From assembly GCA_905147135.1 (NCBI GenBank), contig LR990044.1, positions 8,932,122-8,996,121 of the forward strand: 64,000 nt of DNA, read 5' to 3'. The translations under genes were made by a program, and so were the position numbers. The DNA is from Blastobasis lacticolella. Lineage: Eukaryota > Arthropoda > Insecta > Lepidoptera > Blastobasidae. Below are positions 37,105 to 49,006 of the stretch, in pieces. The notes below the pieces were generated by a model that worked only from the letters and a program-made list of their open reading frames with translations, searched no databases and was not told where the DNA came from. How positions within the stretch are numbered: the stretch's first letter is position 1; each line of letters begins with the position of its first letter.

Positions 37105-37190
37105 AAAAGCTTGGTAGTAGCTTTTTTTATACTACTAAGGTGGCAAACAAGCTTACGGCCTGCCTGATAGTAAGCAGACACCGCAGCCTA
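37105..37190 (-). repeat. Family D 3' fragment
   Basis: The inverted D 3' half: ACTACTAAGGTGGCAAACAA, GCTTACGGCCTGCCTGATAG and AGCAGACACCGCAGCCTAT. Confidence 0.7.
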
Positions 37191-39290
37191 TAGACGATGA
37201 TACCGCTTCGTAAAACGACTTATCTGTGAAAATAAATACACTGAGCCTACGTTTTTGAACGTCTACGAGTCTACATCATCCATCACTGAATTTAGGTAGG
37301 GCTATCTTCAAGTATAATCACACGTAAAATACATAAAAATCGACAAGCATTACAACCATTGCATTCAAAGGCTTTGTCCTCAAAGCCTTTCAATGCAACT
37401 TTGATGTTGAAAACTCGTAAATGGACCTGCAGAGACCTGCCGATTTTAGAGAAGTACACTGCAGGTGTAGATATCCCCGATAAATACTGCATATCGGCTA
37501 TTTCGGCTTGTCCCACGAGAAGCTAGTAAATACGATTTGCCAAATGGCTTGGCAATACCATGTCTTGATCTCTCGGTTCGAGGTACTCGCCAGTACGTGG
37601 GTCTCCGGTTGACTAGATTAGCCAGATACCTCTTGGGATACCTTTTTAGCACTAAGACCCCATGGCATTAACGTTCCAATCCCAAATGGCTAAAATAATA
37701 CCTAGGTATCCATATTTGCGCTACTTAAGATCTTCGGCTATTGATGCTACTGCGCCAGCGTTAAATAACGAGCGTCATGCCGCCGGGCCTCTTTCTATTA
37801 TCCCGAGCCAGACCATTGGATTCTGAAACAGCTAGTACGTTGATGGTGACAAGGTTCGCATGACACGACAGGCCATGATTTCCATGGATATATTCCGCTT
37901 TGGCAGCGATGTAGTTCATTTACTTTGATTCCAAGGCTCAGGTACACTAATGAGGAAAGTGTAGCTCCAGTAAGTATCTAACCTAACATTACTCCTGAAT
38001 GACATTGCATTTGATCCCAGAAATACGAGTGTAAGGGTCTACAAGGGATTACATATTGATGATACAAAAATGTACGATTTTGATGATGACGAAAATAGCT
38101 GAATTGATTCTTGCGATTTCGGAGTTGGTACGATAGTAAAAGTTGTTTGTTATCATGAGCTCATCGTGCATACGGTACCTCTTTGTATCATCGATTTGAA
38201 ATCAGCCTGTATACAGTAGTTTGGATTGTAATGCCAATAGCTATAATGATGAGAATTTAAATACTGCTGTAGGCAGTGTTCTCAAGTCCAGCAGTGGAAT
38301 GTTTTGAGCTGCTGATGTGATGTGTTGTCAATAAGTCAGAGTGCCTTTCCGATGATATTTGAAGGCCTGAAGGGAATGGATGTGTCTCCTGTGGGACAAA
38401 GATGCGAGATACAATTAATGTATCTGAGAATCATTTAACATTATCCTACACTGGCCTACTTTTTAGACATAACGAAAAATAATGGTACAATACTATAATA
38501 CCTATAATAAACCTATTAACCTATAGTAAGTATTCTCATGTTAGAATTAAGGATATTTTTGTTATGAATAATAATATTTTATTATCTGAGTTCAATAAAT
38601 AAAAATCCATTTTAGAAATTGAATAATATATCATACAATACCACGAAATACAAACTGCCGTCGAACTATGTGCTCTCTCGTAGCTAACAAGCGACTAATA
38701 GCTTTTATTTTATTCCGCGGTATTCAATTTTGCGGCGGAAAATCGAAATCTCTTTTTTACATTCAGTTTTTTTTCTTTTTGTGATTGGGTATTTTTAGGG
38801 ATCTGCACTGGAATGAAAGAAACGGAATCCTCATTTATAAATAAGGTTATTTTATGCTTCGTCTTTCTGAATGCCAGTAGCTCTTTAGTTGTTGCAGAGC
38901 GGTGGGAATGAGTGCTTAGACAATATCTTTATTAAAAACAAATTCATCGATAGAGAACCCACTCAGTTGCAATAGAGTTGATGCTCCGATAAACGTTACC
39001 AAATAACGATATAACCTCGACATGAAACACAAAATCGACTCGACAAAATGGTGTCGGCGACAGATTAGCGCATCAGGCCGGCGGTGCATCGGCCAATGAA
39101 GCGTGAGGTGGATCCGGCGAGAGCTCGACCTCGACTATACACGATGCGCTTCTAACCTAATAATCTACTGCAGAGGCGATAACAAGGTAAGAGGTAACTA
39201 ACCCTGTAGCTAGTTAATAGGTTGATAACCCTGTAGGTAGATGGGAAGTGGTCTTTGTTCGGCTAACCACCGATTAATATAGCTACCTTA
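37191..39290. other. No recognised gene; possible old coding remnant near 37300-37830
   Basis: Minus-strand frames at 37292-37516 and 37446-37652 have amino-acid-like composition but no motif I can name. They may be a decayed element. Confidence 0.35.
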
Positions 39291-39600
39291 GCGTCGGCGG
39301 CCCAATGGTTAAGGTAAGCGAGAGTCGCTCCCCAGTGCCGCTATGTACCATTGACTTTTTTTGAATAATGTTCATTACTTGAACACTAACCGCTGCTCTT
39401 ACGGTGAGAAAAAACATATTTATGAAACCTGCACATTCAGACGACTGAATGTGAAACCATGATCCAATCTGGTCAGGTTTCCCTTTGTAAAAGGGCACGG
39501 AGGTCAGATGGCAGTCCCTCCACTGTAATTACCTGATCTGCCAAATCCTGGATCATGGGCAAGGCGGACACGCGAGAACACAACGCCGTATTGGCTCCAA
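39291..39600 (+). mobile_element. SINE family B copy
   Basis: Plus-strand orientation. The tRNA-like start GCGTCGGCGGCCCAATGG is followed by the B body, including CTTACGGTGAGAA, GGAGGTCAGATGGCAGTC and AATTACCTGATCTGCC, and ends near CGCGAGAACACAACG. The head is more diverged than in the 45087 copy. Confidence 0.82.
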
Positions 39601-40176
39601 GAGGATTATAATGTAGCTCACTTTAAAACCGAAACAACGACACAAAATCATCGTTACTTGGCGAGAGTAGATAGATGAAACGAAAATATTCATCTAGAAA
39701 TCATTCTCAGAAGTAACAGAGTCCTACCTACCACCGGCTCCACTGATTGAACAAAATCATTATCTATCTGCCCTGATCCCACTAGGTGGGGTGGGCACAA
39801 TGTGTCTCTTTCTTCTACAGCCCTCGTCATCTAGACACTTCAATCGACTGAACATAATATCAGTAAAAGTATGTGCAAACCCTAGGTGTGTACAAATACA
39901 TTGACATGCTCTCAATATGCAAGCTATGCAGCTCGCGCAATTTTAAAATGTATGTGGAACTTTGAATTTTAAATGCAATAACGCAACTACCGAGCGCTAG
40001 GTACTGTGTCTGTGACGTACCTAGTGCATTAGGATAGAGTTAGTGCTTTCTAGACTATGGTTTATATGCGTTTATTTAGGTCATTGGAACCGTTAGTTTA
40101 TTATAATGAACGCGCAGTTTCTATTTTCAAACAAAGTTTTATTTGGGTATAAATACGAATATATATAATACGGAAT

Positions 40177-40439
40177 GGCCGTGTGGTGTCCGGCAGAGTA
40201 GAATAGCACCAACCCCTTACACTCATGGGTGTCGTACAAGGCGACTAATGTTTTCGAGGCAAAAGATCAAGAGTCTCCGTATTCTGGAAGATGGGCTGCA
40301 GCATTTTCCATTGTTATATTTAAACACTGCGATCTCCAATCCGCTTGCCAAGCGTGGAGATTATGGCAATAACCTCCCCTTTCGTGGGAGAGGCCCTAAA
40401 TCCTGCAGTGGACTGTTACGGGCTGTGATGATGATGATG
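40177..40439 (+). mobile_element. Retroposon family C, (GAT)n tail, 12-bp TSD
   Basis: The roughly 263-bp element starts GGCCGTGTGGTGTCCGGC, contains GTCGTACAAGGCGACTAATG and TCCTGCAGTGGACTGTTACG, and ends in GATGATGATGATG. ATAATACGGAAT flanks it at 40165-40176 and 40440-40451. No tRNA-like promoter was recognised. The tail resembles that of RTE fragments in this window, suggesting RTE-driven mobilisation. Confidence 0.88.
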
Positions 40440-41094
40440 ATAATACGGAATCGTGTGGTGGGTCCATGTATGAGTTAGATTATGTTATCATTAGGCTTTG
40501 TCCTAATTGGCAACGGTCGTATTACCCTGGAAGTGCGACGGACGGTTTTGAGGTCTCCTATTGGTCGGGCGACGTTCATTGTACGATCATGGGCGCACGA
40601 CCGCACGGATGGTCAAGGCAGATCCCGATTCCTCGAAAGCACAACCGGAACATTAACAAAGATGATTATTTTTTTATTATTCGGGTGCGTCCAAATCTCA
40701 CGAATACGTCCCGAATGCGCAGTTGCAGCGTACGTTGAAATACAAATATAGGTACTGAATAAAGGACATCATCCAAAAGAAAAAATACCAAAAAATATAG
40801 AAAGTGCCGACCAAAAACCGAAAAGTAATTACTTTGATAGAACGCTTCATTCTGACCGCTTTTATTACCTCAGTCCTGCTATGCGACCTTTAATCGATTG
40901 CAATAATAGAAAAACTATATTTTCAGGTTTCAAGAACAACTCTTGGGATTATAGTATAAAAAATGTTAAGAAAAACGCATGCTGTCAAAATTGCTACCAT
41001 AATTTTATTTGTCGGCATTTTAAAATTTTTGTACTCTTGGCCGGTCTCTTTTAAAATATAATGTTGTATTTTTTTTTTAATGTAACTGCTATCT

Positions 41095-41175
41095 CATTAG
41101 CTGCGAGGGTCTGATTTCAACATCTTCCTACTTCGCCCGGTCTTCAGCATCCTCGCGTCTGGGGACCCAGTATGC
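41095..41175 (-). repeat. RTE-like C-terminal fragment
   Basis: Read on the minus strand, GACGCGAGGATGCTGAAGAC and CGGGCGAAGTAGGAAGATG correspond to the 89-bp insert at 25638. Likely a LINE 3' coding end. Confidence 0.55.
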
Positions 41176-41254
41176 AACGATATGAACGACCTTTTCCTTT
41201 TTTTTATCTTACCTTATAATATTTTTGTTTAATTAGCTAGCTTACAATAAATTA

Positions 41255-41512
41255 AGTTAGGTAAGTTTAACGGACTTCGCTGGCTCGACCACATCGCGAG
41301 AATGGGAGAGGATCGTACTACCAAACGTGAAGAGGAATTCCTGGGCCGAATAACCGGCAAGCGCCCGGTTTGATGTCGATTTATTGATGGATTGACAAAG
41401 TTCAGACCTGCGCGAACTGATGGGACCAAATTGCACAGGATTGGGACCAATGGCGAATCTTTGTGTCGGAGGCATCCACTTCGGGTCACTGAGCCTGCGA
41501 AGTAAGTAAGAT
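41255..41512 (+). pseudogene. RTE-like LINE C-terminal coding remnant
   Basis: The plus strand encodes, with stops and small frame changes, LRWLDHIARMGEDRTTKR, then a GKRPV stretch, a W-D-like region and a final LSLRSK-type end. This is the usual C-terminus of RTE-group polyproteins. It ends in GAAGTAAGTAAG repeats and is followed 20 bp later by a family C retroposon. Confidence 0.72.
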
Positions 41513-41531
41513 TAATAGTTAATATAAATAT

Positions 41532-41791
41532 GGCCGTGTGGTGTCCGGCAGAGTAGAATAGCACCAACCCCTTACACTCATGGGTGTCGTACAAGGCGAC
41601 TAATGTTATCGAGGCAAAAGGTCAAGAGTCTCCGTAGTCTGGAAAATGGGCAGCAGCATTTTCCATTGTTATATTTAAACACTGCGATCTCCAACCCGCC
41701 TGCCAAGCGTGGAGATTATGGCAATAACCTCCCCTTTCGTGGGAGAGGCCCTAAGTCCTGCAGTGGACTGTTACGGGCTGCGATGATGATG
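41532..41791 (+). mobile_element. Retroposon family C copy
   Basis: Very similar to the copy at 40177 (about a dozen differences by eye), with a GATGATGAT tail. ATAAATAT at 41524-41531 and 41792-41799 is a probable short TSD. Confidence 0.87.
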
Positions 41792-43256
41792 ATAAATATT
41801 ACCAGTGAGATATTACTGCCTTGGAGTATTAATAAAGTGTAGTAGTCACTGCAATTTGGCCATGATAGATTAATTAATTGGTTTAGTTATGAAGGTAGGC
41901 ACTCTTTAACGTAATTATCAAGTATCACTTAGCCTGTTCATCAGGTGGCACAGGATAGAGTGGGTGGTGATTTTTAGTGTTGAAGGCCAATAGTCTGGTT
42001 CACATGTACCTTTTTTATAAAAAATTTCGGTAGTCTCAGAAAATTACGACCAAGGTGTCATTCGATTCGTATTGTCACCTAGAAAGTTTAAGGAAAGGTC
42101 CGAAAAGGCGCTGAAAAAAATTACAAAAGTTATAAACAATTTTGACTCATTTTGATATGGTCATGTAGAGAGTAGAAAAACGAAAAGGATATAATATATC
42201 TCCCATTCCTTCTGCTATTTGTTAAAGCAGGAGTGAATGGAAGCGTTGGAAAGAGAATACCGAGACGTAATTACATATCAGAATCAATTAGGAGATATTT
42301 TAAAGAAAGGTCAGGTCGAAAGTACACTAAAGTGACGAGAATGTGTGAAAAGATTGATGAATGTGAAAGAGGCGAGAGAGGTTTGTCAGAACCGTAGCAA
42401 GTGGAACAATGTGGTCCCTGTCTACCACTACGGGAAAAAGGCATGACGTTGAGCTTTATTTCATATACACACGCATGCACGCACGCACATATACATACAT
42501 TACCGATTCGAATCGAAAACTACACTTCGACTTTGAAAAATAAATTAAAATACCTACCCATTAAAACAGTTGTCCTCACGACCAAAATTAGTAACAGCAC
42601 AATCTCGATTTACAGCAAATAAACCAACTTTTAAAAGGAAACTCCAACATTTCTAAACAACGAGCCTGTAAGCTATTCATTACGATAATTACACCACTCC
42701 GGCTACTAATTTGTTTGTAAAGAGCTAAAGCGATAATACATAATGGCTTCCGTGGACAGTTTGCTCCGATAGCACTTTGTGCAATTAAAAATACATACGT
42801 ACATACATAAATACATACACGCTCACGCCCGTATCCCACAGGAGTAGATAGAGATTGAAATTTAAAATATACGTCGTCGATTTCCGAACAGGCGTGACAA
42901 TTTTTTTTAGTACGTCGTTTGATGGAGTTTTGCAACGAATAGCAAAGCTGAATTGGTTTTTGAGTTCCTTCGCCGTCTGCCCCTATGTATATATGTACGC
43001 TTAGATCTTTTAAAGTACGCAACGGATTTTAATCAATAATAGACAGAGTGATTCAACAAGGAGTTTTTAATCAAGAAAAAGGGTAGGTAGGGGTAAAGTT
43101 GGTGTACGTGAACGAAGTCTCGCCGGGTCCACTAGTTAAAAATAAGCAAGATACGAACATTTGAAACTATTGTGCTGACCCCACCTGTAGTGGGAGGGGC
43201 AAGGGGATCATGATGACGAAAACACTCTACTTACGGCACTGTAGCAAGACCAATCT

Positions 43257-43475
43257 TCATCATCATATCAGCCAGAAGACGCCCACTGCTGGGCATAGGC
43301 CTCCCCCAGAGATCTCCACAAAGGCCGGTCCTGTGCTTTCCGCATCCAGCTGGTACCTGCGATCCTTACCAGGTCGTCGGTCCACCTTTTAGGAGGCCTA
43401 CCCACGCTGCATCTACCGGTACGTGGTCGCCACTCGAGAACTTACTGCCCCATCGGCCATCTGTTCTTCGATCTA
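43257..43475 (-). pseudogene. RTE-like LINE C-terminal remnant
   Basis: On the minus strand it encodes a GRPPKRW-TDDLV-like motif, AGTSWMRKAQDRP and LWRSLGEAYAQQWASSG, the typical RTE C-terminus, running into a GATATGATGATG tail at the left end (43257-43265). Strongly 5'-truncated. Confidence 0.8.
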
Positions 43476-43631
43476 GGAGACAGCTATACAGTTGATACTA
43501 ATCCCTACACGTATAAAATAAAGTCGCTTTTCGTATGCAAAGGTGTGGTTGAACGTTCGATCAAAGTCGGCTCGATATATTTTATACTTTTTAGAAGCAT
43601 CTTTATTTTATTCTCTATAAGGATTACTATC

Positions 43632-43874
43632 CCTGGTGTCAGGCAGAGTAGAATAGCACCAACCCCTAATGCCTACATACAAGGCGACTAATGTTTTCGA
43701 GGCAAAATACCTAGAGTCTCCGTAGGCTGGAAAATGGGCAGCAGCGTCTTCCATTGTTTATTTATAACACTGCGATCTCCAACCCGCCTGCCAAGCGTGG
43801 AAATTATGGCAAGACTCCCCTTTTGTGGGAAAGGCCCTAAATCCTGCAGTGGACTGTTATGGACTGTGATGAAA
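43632..43874 (+). mobile_element. Retroposon family C copy with 10-bp TSD
   Basis: A slightly shorter C copy whose start has lost the GGCCGTGTGG bases and whose tail is reduced to GTGATGAAA. GATTACTATC occurs at 43622-43631 and 43875-43884. Confidence 0.86.
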
Positions 43875-44383
43875 GATTACTATCAACTGTGTAACTGCCG
43901 GCCCTGCTCCGGTGTAGTACGTAACCGCCTGAACGCATGAAATTTCTAATTAAAAAGACAGAGCGGCCCATATACGTATAGGTAAGAAACTTAGTTTAGC
44001 GAGATCGACACTGATATCTTTGAGAGCAAGAGCTTATTTTCCTTTGTCTTTTAAAAGATTCTAATTTAGTTTTAAATTTTTGTAATAAATATTATTGTCA
44101 AATCAGAGTCCGAGATGAGGACAAACATCCCTTCAGGATCGGTATAACTTTTAGTGTAGGAGGCTAAGATCCTCTTTGGGTCGATGAGGCGGTGTAGTAA
44201 GTAAACAAGTAAGTAAGTAGTAAAGACTCTCGAACATATGAGTGTCTATTAAAACTAATTTATTTAGTAATACATCCTAATACTAGGGTTATTGCGTCCG
44301 AGACAATGTCTGTGCCCAACGTCCCCACTGGGTACAAGCGGGTAATTCCACGTCGAGCGTCTTCTAAGAAAGATAGTGATAAT

Positions 44384-44772
44384 GTCGCAGCCGGATGGTT
44401 AAATTAGCCGGTTAACTAAACGGCTAGCTTTTTGAGCAATTATTTAGTTGAAAATTTGCCAGTTTCATAAGATGTTAAAGTGATGTTGAAAGAATGATAT
44501 TGCCTCGAGTTTACGCAGCTTTTCCACACATTGTTCCAATGCTAACCTACCCACAATAACTTCAAAGTATAATAATAGTTTGCATTAGGTTTCTATTCGG
44601 TTAGTTCAGGTTAGCATTATGACAATGAATGGAAGAGCTCCGTAAACTCGAGGCAATATCGTTAATTTGACTTTACTTTCAAAGTTCATGAATTTGGCCA
44701 ATTTTCAATTAAATAACTGCTTAAATAGCTAGCCGTTTAATTAACCGGCTAATTAAACCATTTGGCTGCGAC
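44384..44772. mobile_element. TIR element (389 bp), GTCGCAGCC ends
   Basis: The left arm GTCGCAGCCGGATGGTTAAA and the right arm, read inverted (GTCGCAGCCAAATGGTTTAA), continue as inverted repeats for about 50 bp. AAT flanks both ends. No coding capacity. Confidence 0.78.
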
Positions 44773-45086
44773 AATAACACAAAACTCGGAGAGATGCTGA
44801 AAGCCCTTATTCAGTCCGCTCTGACCTTGGTTGGTTTGTGAGGTTTGGGTAACATAACTAATTATTTCATATTTTGTTAATACATATGACATATAGTATA
44901 TTGAGATATTTATAGACAGTAGCGATTCGGTGATGGTCATTTCTGGTTAAATATCAATCAATTCCGACGAAATCAAATATTTAACGTTTATTTAAACGAC
45001 ATTGCCATTAGCGCGATAAGACAAAACATTCTTTCGAGTAGATTCTGAAGGGTCATTCTGAGCAAATGTTATAAAAATTCTTTTAG

Positions 45087-45420
45087 CCATCTTGGCGTTA
45101 ATTTCCCGTTTGTTCTATCGCGTTCGAGGGCCCGGGGTCCAGGATTTGACAGATCAGGTAATTACAGTGGAGCGACTGCCATCTGTCCTCCGTGACCCTG
45201 CTACCAGAGGAACCTGACCAGAATGGATGATGGTTACACATTCAGTCGCCTGAATGTGCAAGTTTCATCACGATGTTTTCCCTCACCGTAAGAGCATCGG
45301 TTAGCGTTCAACTAATATACATAACTCAGAAAAGTGTCATCGGTACATGGCGTCAGCGGAATTCGAATCAGGTACCTCTCGCTTGCGAGTCGGATAGCTT
45401 TACCACTAGGCTACCGACGG
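45087..45420 (-). mobile_element. SINE family B copy with clear tRNA-like head
   Basis: Read on the minus strand, it begins CCGTCGGTAGCCTAGTGG (box A) followed by a box B (GATTCGAATTCC). The B body follows, ending in a GCCAAGATGGC-type 3' end at 45087. This copy best shows that family B is tRNA-derived; the parental isoacceptor is not certain. Confidence 0.83.
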
Positions 45421-45539
45421 TATATAATCAGGTCATAATGACTTTTAGAAGAGACTTAAATATGATCCCGTTGGAATGTGGTCACCGCTGCCTATGGACA
45501 TAGGTAACACTTGGGGCACCACCAATGTGTCACGTCTCC

Positions 45540-45793
45540 ATTTAAATAAATAAATAAATAAATACTCGTGGACAAATTCACACAGCGCCATCTAGCGAAG
45601 TAAGCAAAGCTTGTGTTATGGGTGCTAGATAACTGATAAACTACTTATATACTTTTAAATACATACTTATTATACATAGAACACCTAGACCCGTAACAGA
45701 AATTAAAATTCATCATTTCAATTTCTGCCCGGCCGGGAATCGAACCCGGGACCTCTTGCGTGGCATGTTGACCACTGAACCACTCAGGTCGTC
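45540..45793 (-). mobile_element. SINE family A copy
   Basis: An inverted copy with an (AATA)n tail at 45545-45563, the GTGGACAAATTCACAC end, and a tRNA-Gly-like head ending CTCAGGTCGTC at 45793. It lies about 120 bp from a family B SINE (45087-45420). Confidence 0.87.
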
Positions 45794-47005
45794 AAACCTT
45801 ACCACCTATTTATACCATCCAAATAGATAAATTAGCCGCATAAACTTCTGTGGTTAATCCTATTGGTCTAGTTACTTATTGCTAATGTAAGGATCTTTCA
45901 GCTCACCTAGATCAGAACGCAAGAGTCGCCGCTATCAACCTAATAAGTACGGCAGCATAGGCAATATGTATTTATCAGGTGGTAGGACTCTGTCAAACCT
46001 GAGGAATCCGCCTAGGTGAGTACCATCGCCTTATTTATTTCAGCGACCAAGCAAACACTTTTGCATTTTTGTGTTCCGGTTTGATTTAAAAGGTATCCAG
46101 CGCAATTGCAAATATAAGGCTTTCATCTTAATTCTCACAGTGACAATGCACCTGCGGTTCTGCATTTTTGTTGCCGACGACCTAAATGCATTAATCGCAG
46201 ATGTGATAGACGACAGTTATCGCTAACCATCGGAGTCTCAAGTCGCTAATTTATTAACGCCTCCATTGAATTGTAATTGGATCAATCGCCGCTCAATGGC
46301 AGTCTTACACGTTTTTGGTATTCTGCTACAATTACACCAACTCGAAGTAAATTGGCCAATTAAAACTGCCGTTGAGCTGCTATTGCGATCCAAATCCAAT
46401 TTAATTGATCCAAGTAAATTAGCGGACTCGACACCTAGGTGACAAATACATGACAAAATCAAACCAAATATAGCTGTTTATGATAAGATCTTGGCCAAAG
46501 TGACTTACCACGGTGGTAAGGAACAATGCCATCGGAAGAGACAAATTGCACCCATAATGACGTACTGCGGCCATAATTTCAAAAAAGGACAGGACATTAT
46601 CATACAATTGTTTCGTACGTCATAAAATTGTATGAACCTAGTGATGGGCCGTTAAGTTTTTGTGGCTTTGGCTCCACTTTGGTGCCGGTTTAATTAAGTA
46701 ATTGTGTCTTCCCGGTCGTAACGGTTTTATGTGAGTAATGTAGAGTAGGCAGATACAGCATTAAACGGTGTTACAGTCTATTTTCAGTGAAGGTTTTGGT
46801 GATTGTATGTTTTTCTTGGTAGGAATATGTAAAATGTAGTAGTCGTTAAACTACATTCATTGTTAAGAAGTTCGTCAAAAATTAATTTCATAGACAGGTA
46901 CATAATGACGTAAATAATAAATTATGAGCACATCATTATTATAAAATTTTAAACCTAATATAGAAATCACGAAAACATCAAATGTGCCAAGTCACTTGTC
47001 ACGAA
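45794..47005. other. No recognised gene upstream of the long inverted repeat
   Basis: CACCTGCGGTTCTGCAT at 46149 recurs near 56828 and is probably a small interspersed repeat. A short palindrome CTTACCACGGTGGTAAGG lies at 46504. No coding region is supported. Confidence 0.4.
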
Positions 47006-47244
47006 GGCATCGATTATACCTTTGCTTAATCCAGCAACCTAAGTCATTAGAGAGCAGATCATAATGAAATGTACTGCTCACAGAATAAGGTTCATTTTTG
47101 TATCACGACTCTTGGAAAGCGGAGCGGGCTCGTAAAATATATAGGTGATACAAAAATAGACTTTATTATGTGAGCATACATTCCATTTTAATCTGCTCTG
47201 TGATGACTTAGGTTGCTGGATTAAGCCAAGGTGTAATCAATGCC
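47006..47244. repeat. Long inverted repeat (foldback), about 100-bp arms
   Basis: The arm 47006-47106 pairs with 47145-47244 around a 38-nt loop. Blocks such as CTTAATCCAGCAACCTAAGTC and TTTTTGTATCAC have near-exact complements. It lies about 480 bp upstream of the globin first exon on the same strand. It could be a foldback transposon or a source of hairpin RNA. Confidence 0.82.
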
Positions 47245-47725
47245 TAAATCAATTAACGTACTTAGAGCCAACTTGTTATAACTTTCACATCACTATCGCT
47301 TGCGATAGAATTACTTTAGTTATAGCAAATACCGTTGGCACATCACTACGTGGCAAAGACGGAGTGAAATATCAAAATTTATGTAATACTTTGATAACAA
47401 TTAATTAAACAGTTTATTGTAATTATTTTCAAATCGATATTTAATTGTGACACTAATAACTCCGGAATGTGATCCAGTGAAATCTTAATTAATTTATAAG
47501 GCAGTATTAATAGAATCAATTTTCGAGACAGATGTGAAGATTCGAGACTAGTGTCAAAAAGGTATACGTAGTGACCTCACAAAGACAGTAAGCACAGAAT
47601 CAAGTTTAACCGCTTACCAAATCTGTAAGCCAAGAAACAGCTCTATCTAACCCTAAACGTGAATAACTGTAACCTTGTGACGTGACACTGTGGAATCCAA
47701 GTCCAGCATTCAGAAGCATCCAGCC

Positions 47726-47913
47726 ATGGGTTGTAGTCTGACGAAGCTAGCAGCATCAGAGATGGGAGGAGGCAAGGGAGATCCCTTGCATCGCCCCCCG
47801 CCACCCTCGGATCCCCGGTCTCCACTTACGGCTAAACAGCAGTACTGCATGCTGGCTTCCTGGAAGGGAGTCTTCAGGCAAATCGAGAAGACTGGGATCA
47901 TCTTGTTCATCAA
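47726..47913 (+). CDS. Globin (globin X-like), first coding exon with N-terminal acylation motif
   Basis: The start is the ATG at 47726, in a good context (CAGCCATGG). A frame beginning upstream at GTG 47690 is less likely because the ATG creates an N-terminal MGCSLTKLA. Gly2 followed by Cys3, with a Thr at position 6, is a typical myristoylation plus palmitoylation signal, so the protein is predicted to be membrane-anchored, as known for globin X. A proline-rich linker (about residues 24-33) precedes helix A (LTAKQQYCMLASW, Trp46 = conserved A12) and helix B ending GIILFI. The exon ends CAA|GTATGT at 47913 in phase 2. That is exactly the phase needed by the exon at 27729, which would complete the Lys codon and continue LFEEN. 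No matching exon 2 was seen in the 16 kb downstream. A composite of the three exons would be 191 residues, normal for globin X. Confidence 0.85.
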
Positions 47914-48218
47914 GTATGTATTTTGTTATTTTTACCTGTTTATTAGTCTGTAGTATTGAAGCTCCCAAACGATTTCAATACGGTTTTCTTTTATTTACGA
48001 ACTAATTTCAGCAATACTTCTGAGCTTGTTAGGTTTAGTAGTTTGGGAAACATTTGAGTACCTATAAGTACAGTAAGTTTCAATGGATACTGACAAAAGT
48101 AGAGCATTTTAGCGATACGTATTATGCGCAGAAATCTAAATAAATGTTCTTATTCAATGTACCTATTAGCCATAGAAATCTAAAGAAGAATCTTATTTAA
48201 ATACGAGTAGTTCTGTAG

Positions 48219-48302
48219 GCTATGACGCAATCTGGTCAGGTTCACGGAGGGTCACGGAGGTCAGATGGCAGTTGCTCCACTGTATCTACCTTACATCCAA
48301 CC
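48219..48302 (+). repeat. Fragment of SINE family B
   Basis: The blocks GACGCAATCTGGTCAGG and GGAGGTCAGATGGCAGTTGC match the B body. Both ends are missing. Confidence 0.7.
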
Positions 48303-48504
48303 GTGACCATGATGTATGCAACTGCTCGCAACTGCGAAATATCGGGCTACTCGTAAATAAAGGTACGCAGTAGGATATCCGGAACAAACTTTAACCGTTT
48401 ATTTTTCTATTGTCTTCTCGTATTGAAAGCTAATACATAATATGTTTAATTTCAAGCAACAGACAATTTATTTTAAATGCCGAATAACAATAAAAGGATA
48501 CCGA

Positions 48505-48620
48505 ATATAACAACGCGGCAACGCGTGGGTAATGTTGTTGCAAACGTTCATAGGATGCAGCGACTATTTCCATCAGGTAGGCCGTTAGCGTGTTTGGCAC
48601 CTTAGTGGTATAAAAAAAAA
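48505..48620 (+). repeat. Family D copy, 5' part missing
   Basis: The order CGCGGCAACGCGTGGG, CGTTCATAGGATGCAG, CATCAGGTAGGCCGTTAGC and GTGGTATAAAAAAAA matches the 3' two thirds of family D. Confidence 0.75.
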
Positions 48621-49006
48621 GACCCCAATTCTACATATACTGATATTAATTTAGAACCCAGAAAGATTGATGATGTTACTCGAAAATCTAATGTTTCCCA
48701 AGTCTCGAATCCCACGCAGATGAAAAACGCGGTATGAAATATGATCCCATCAAAAAGATAAAAGTATAATTCAGCAAAGTCCCGATGTTAAGTTTTAGAC
48801 TTTTAAAAAGCCACGTCTGGCATTTATTTATTAGATACCATTTCATAGAACAAAATAAATTACTCTCTCGGCAGCGAATTTTTCAAGAGGACTGTATCTT
48901 TTTTATTTTTAGACGTGCAATTTGTTAATTTTAAGTGAATTCATTTAAAAGCCTAAGTGGCAGTGGGCAGGGCACATAGCTCGCAGAACATAGAGTTCAA
49001 CATGGA

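Noticed and set aside
37292..37652. Minus-strand coding remnant
   Set aside because: Composition is protein-like but I could not match any motif; left as an unassigned region.
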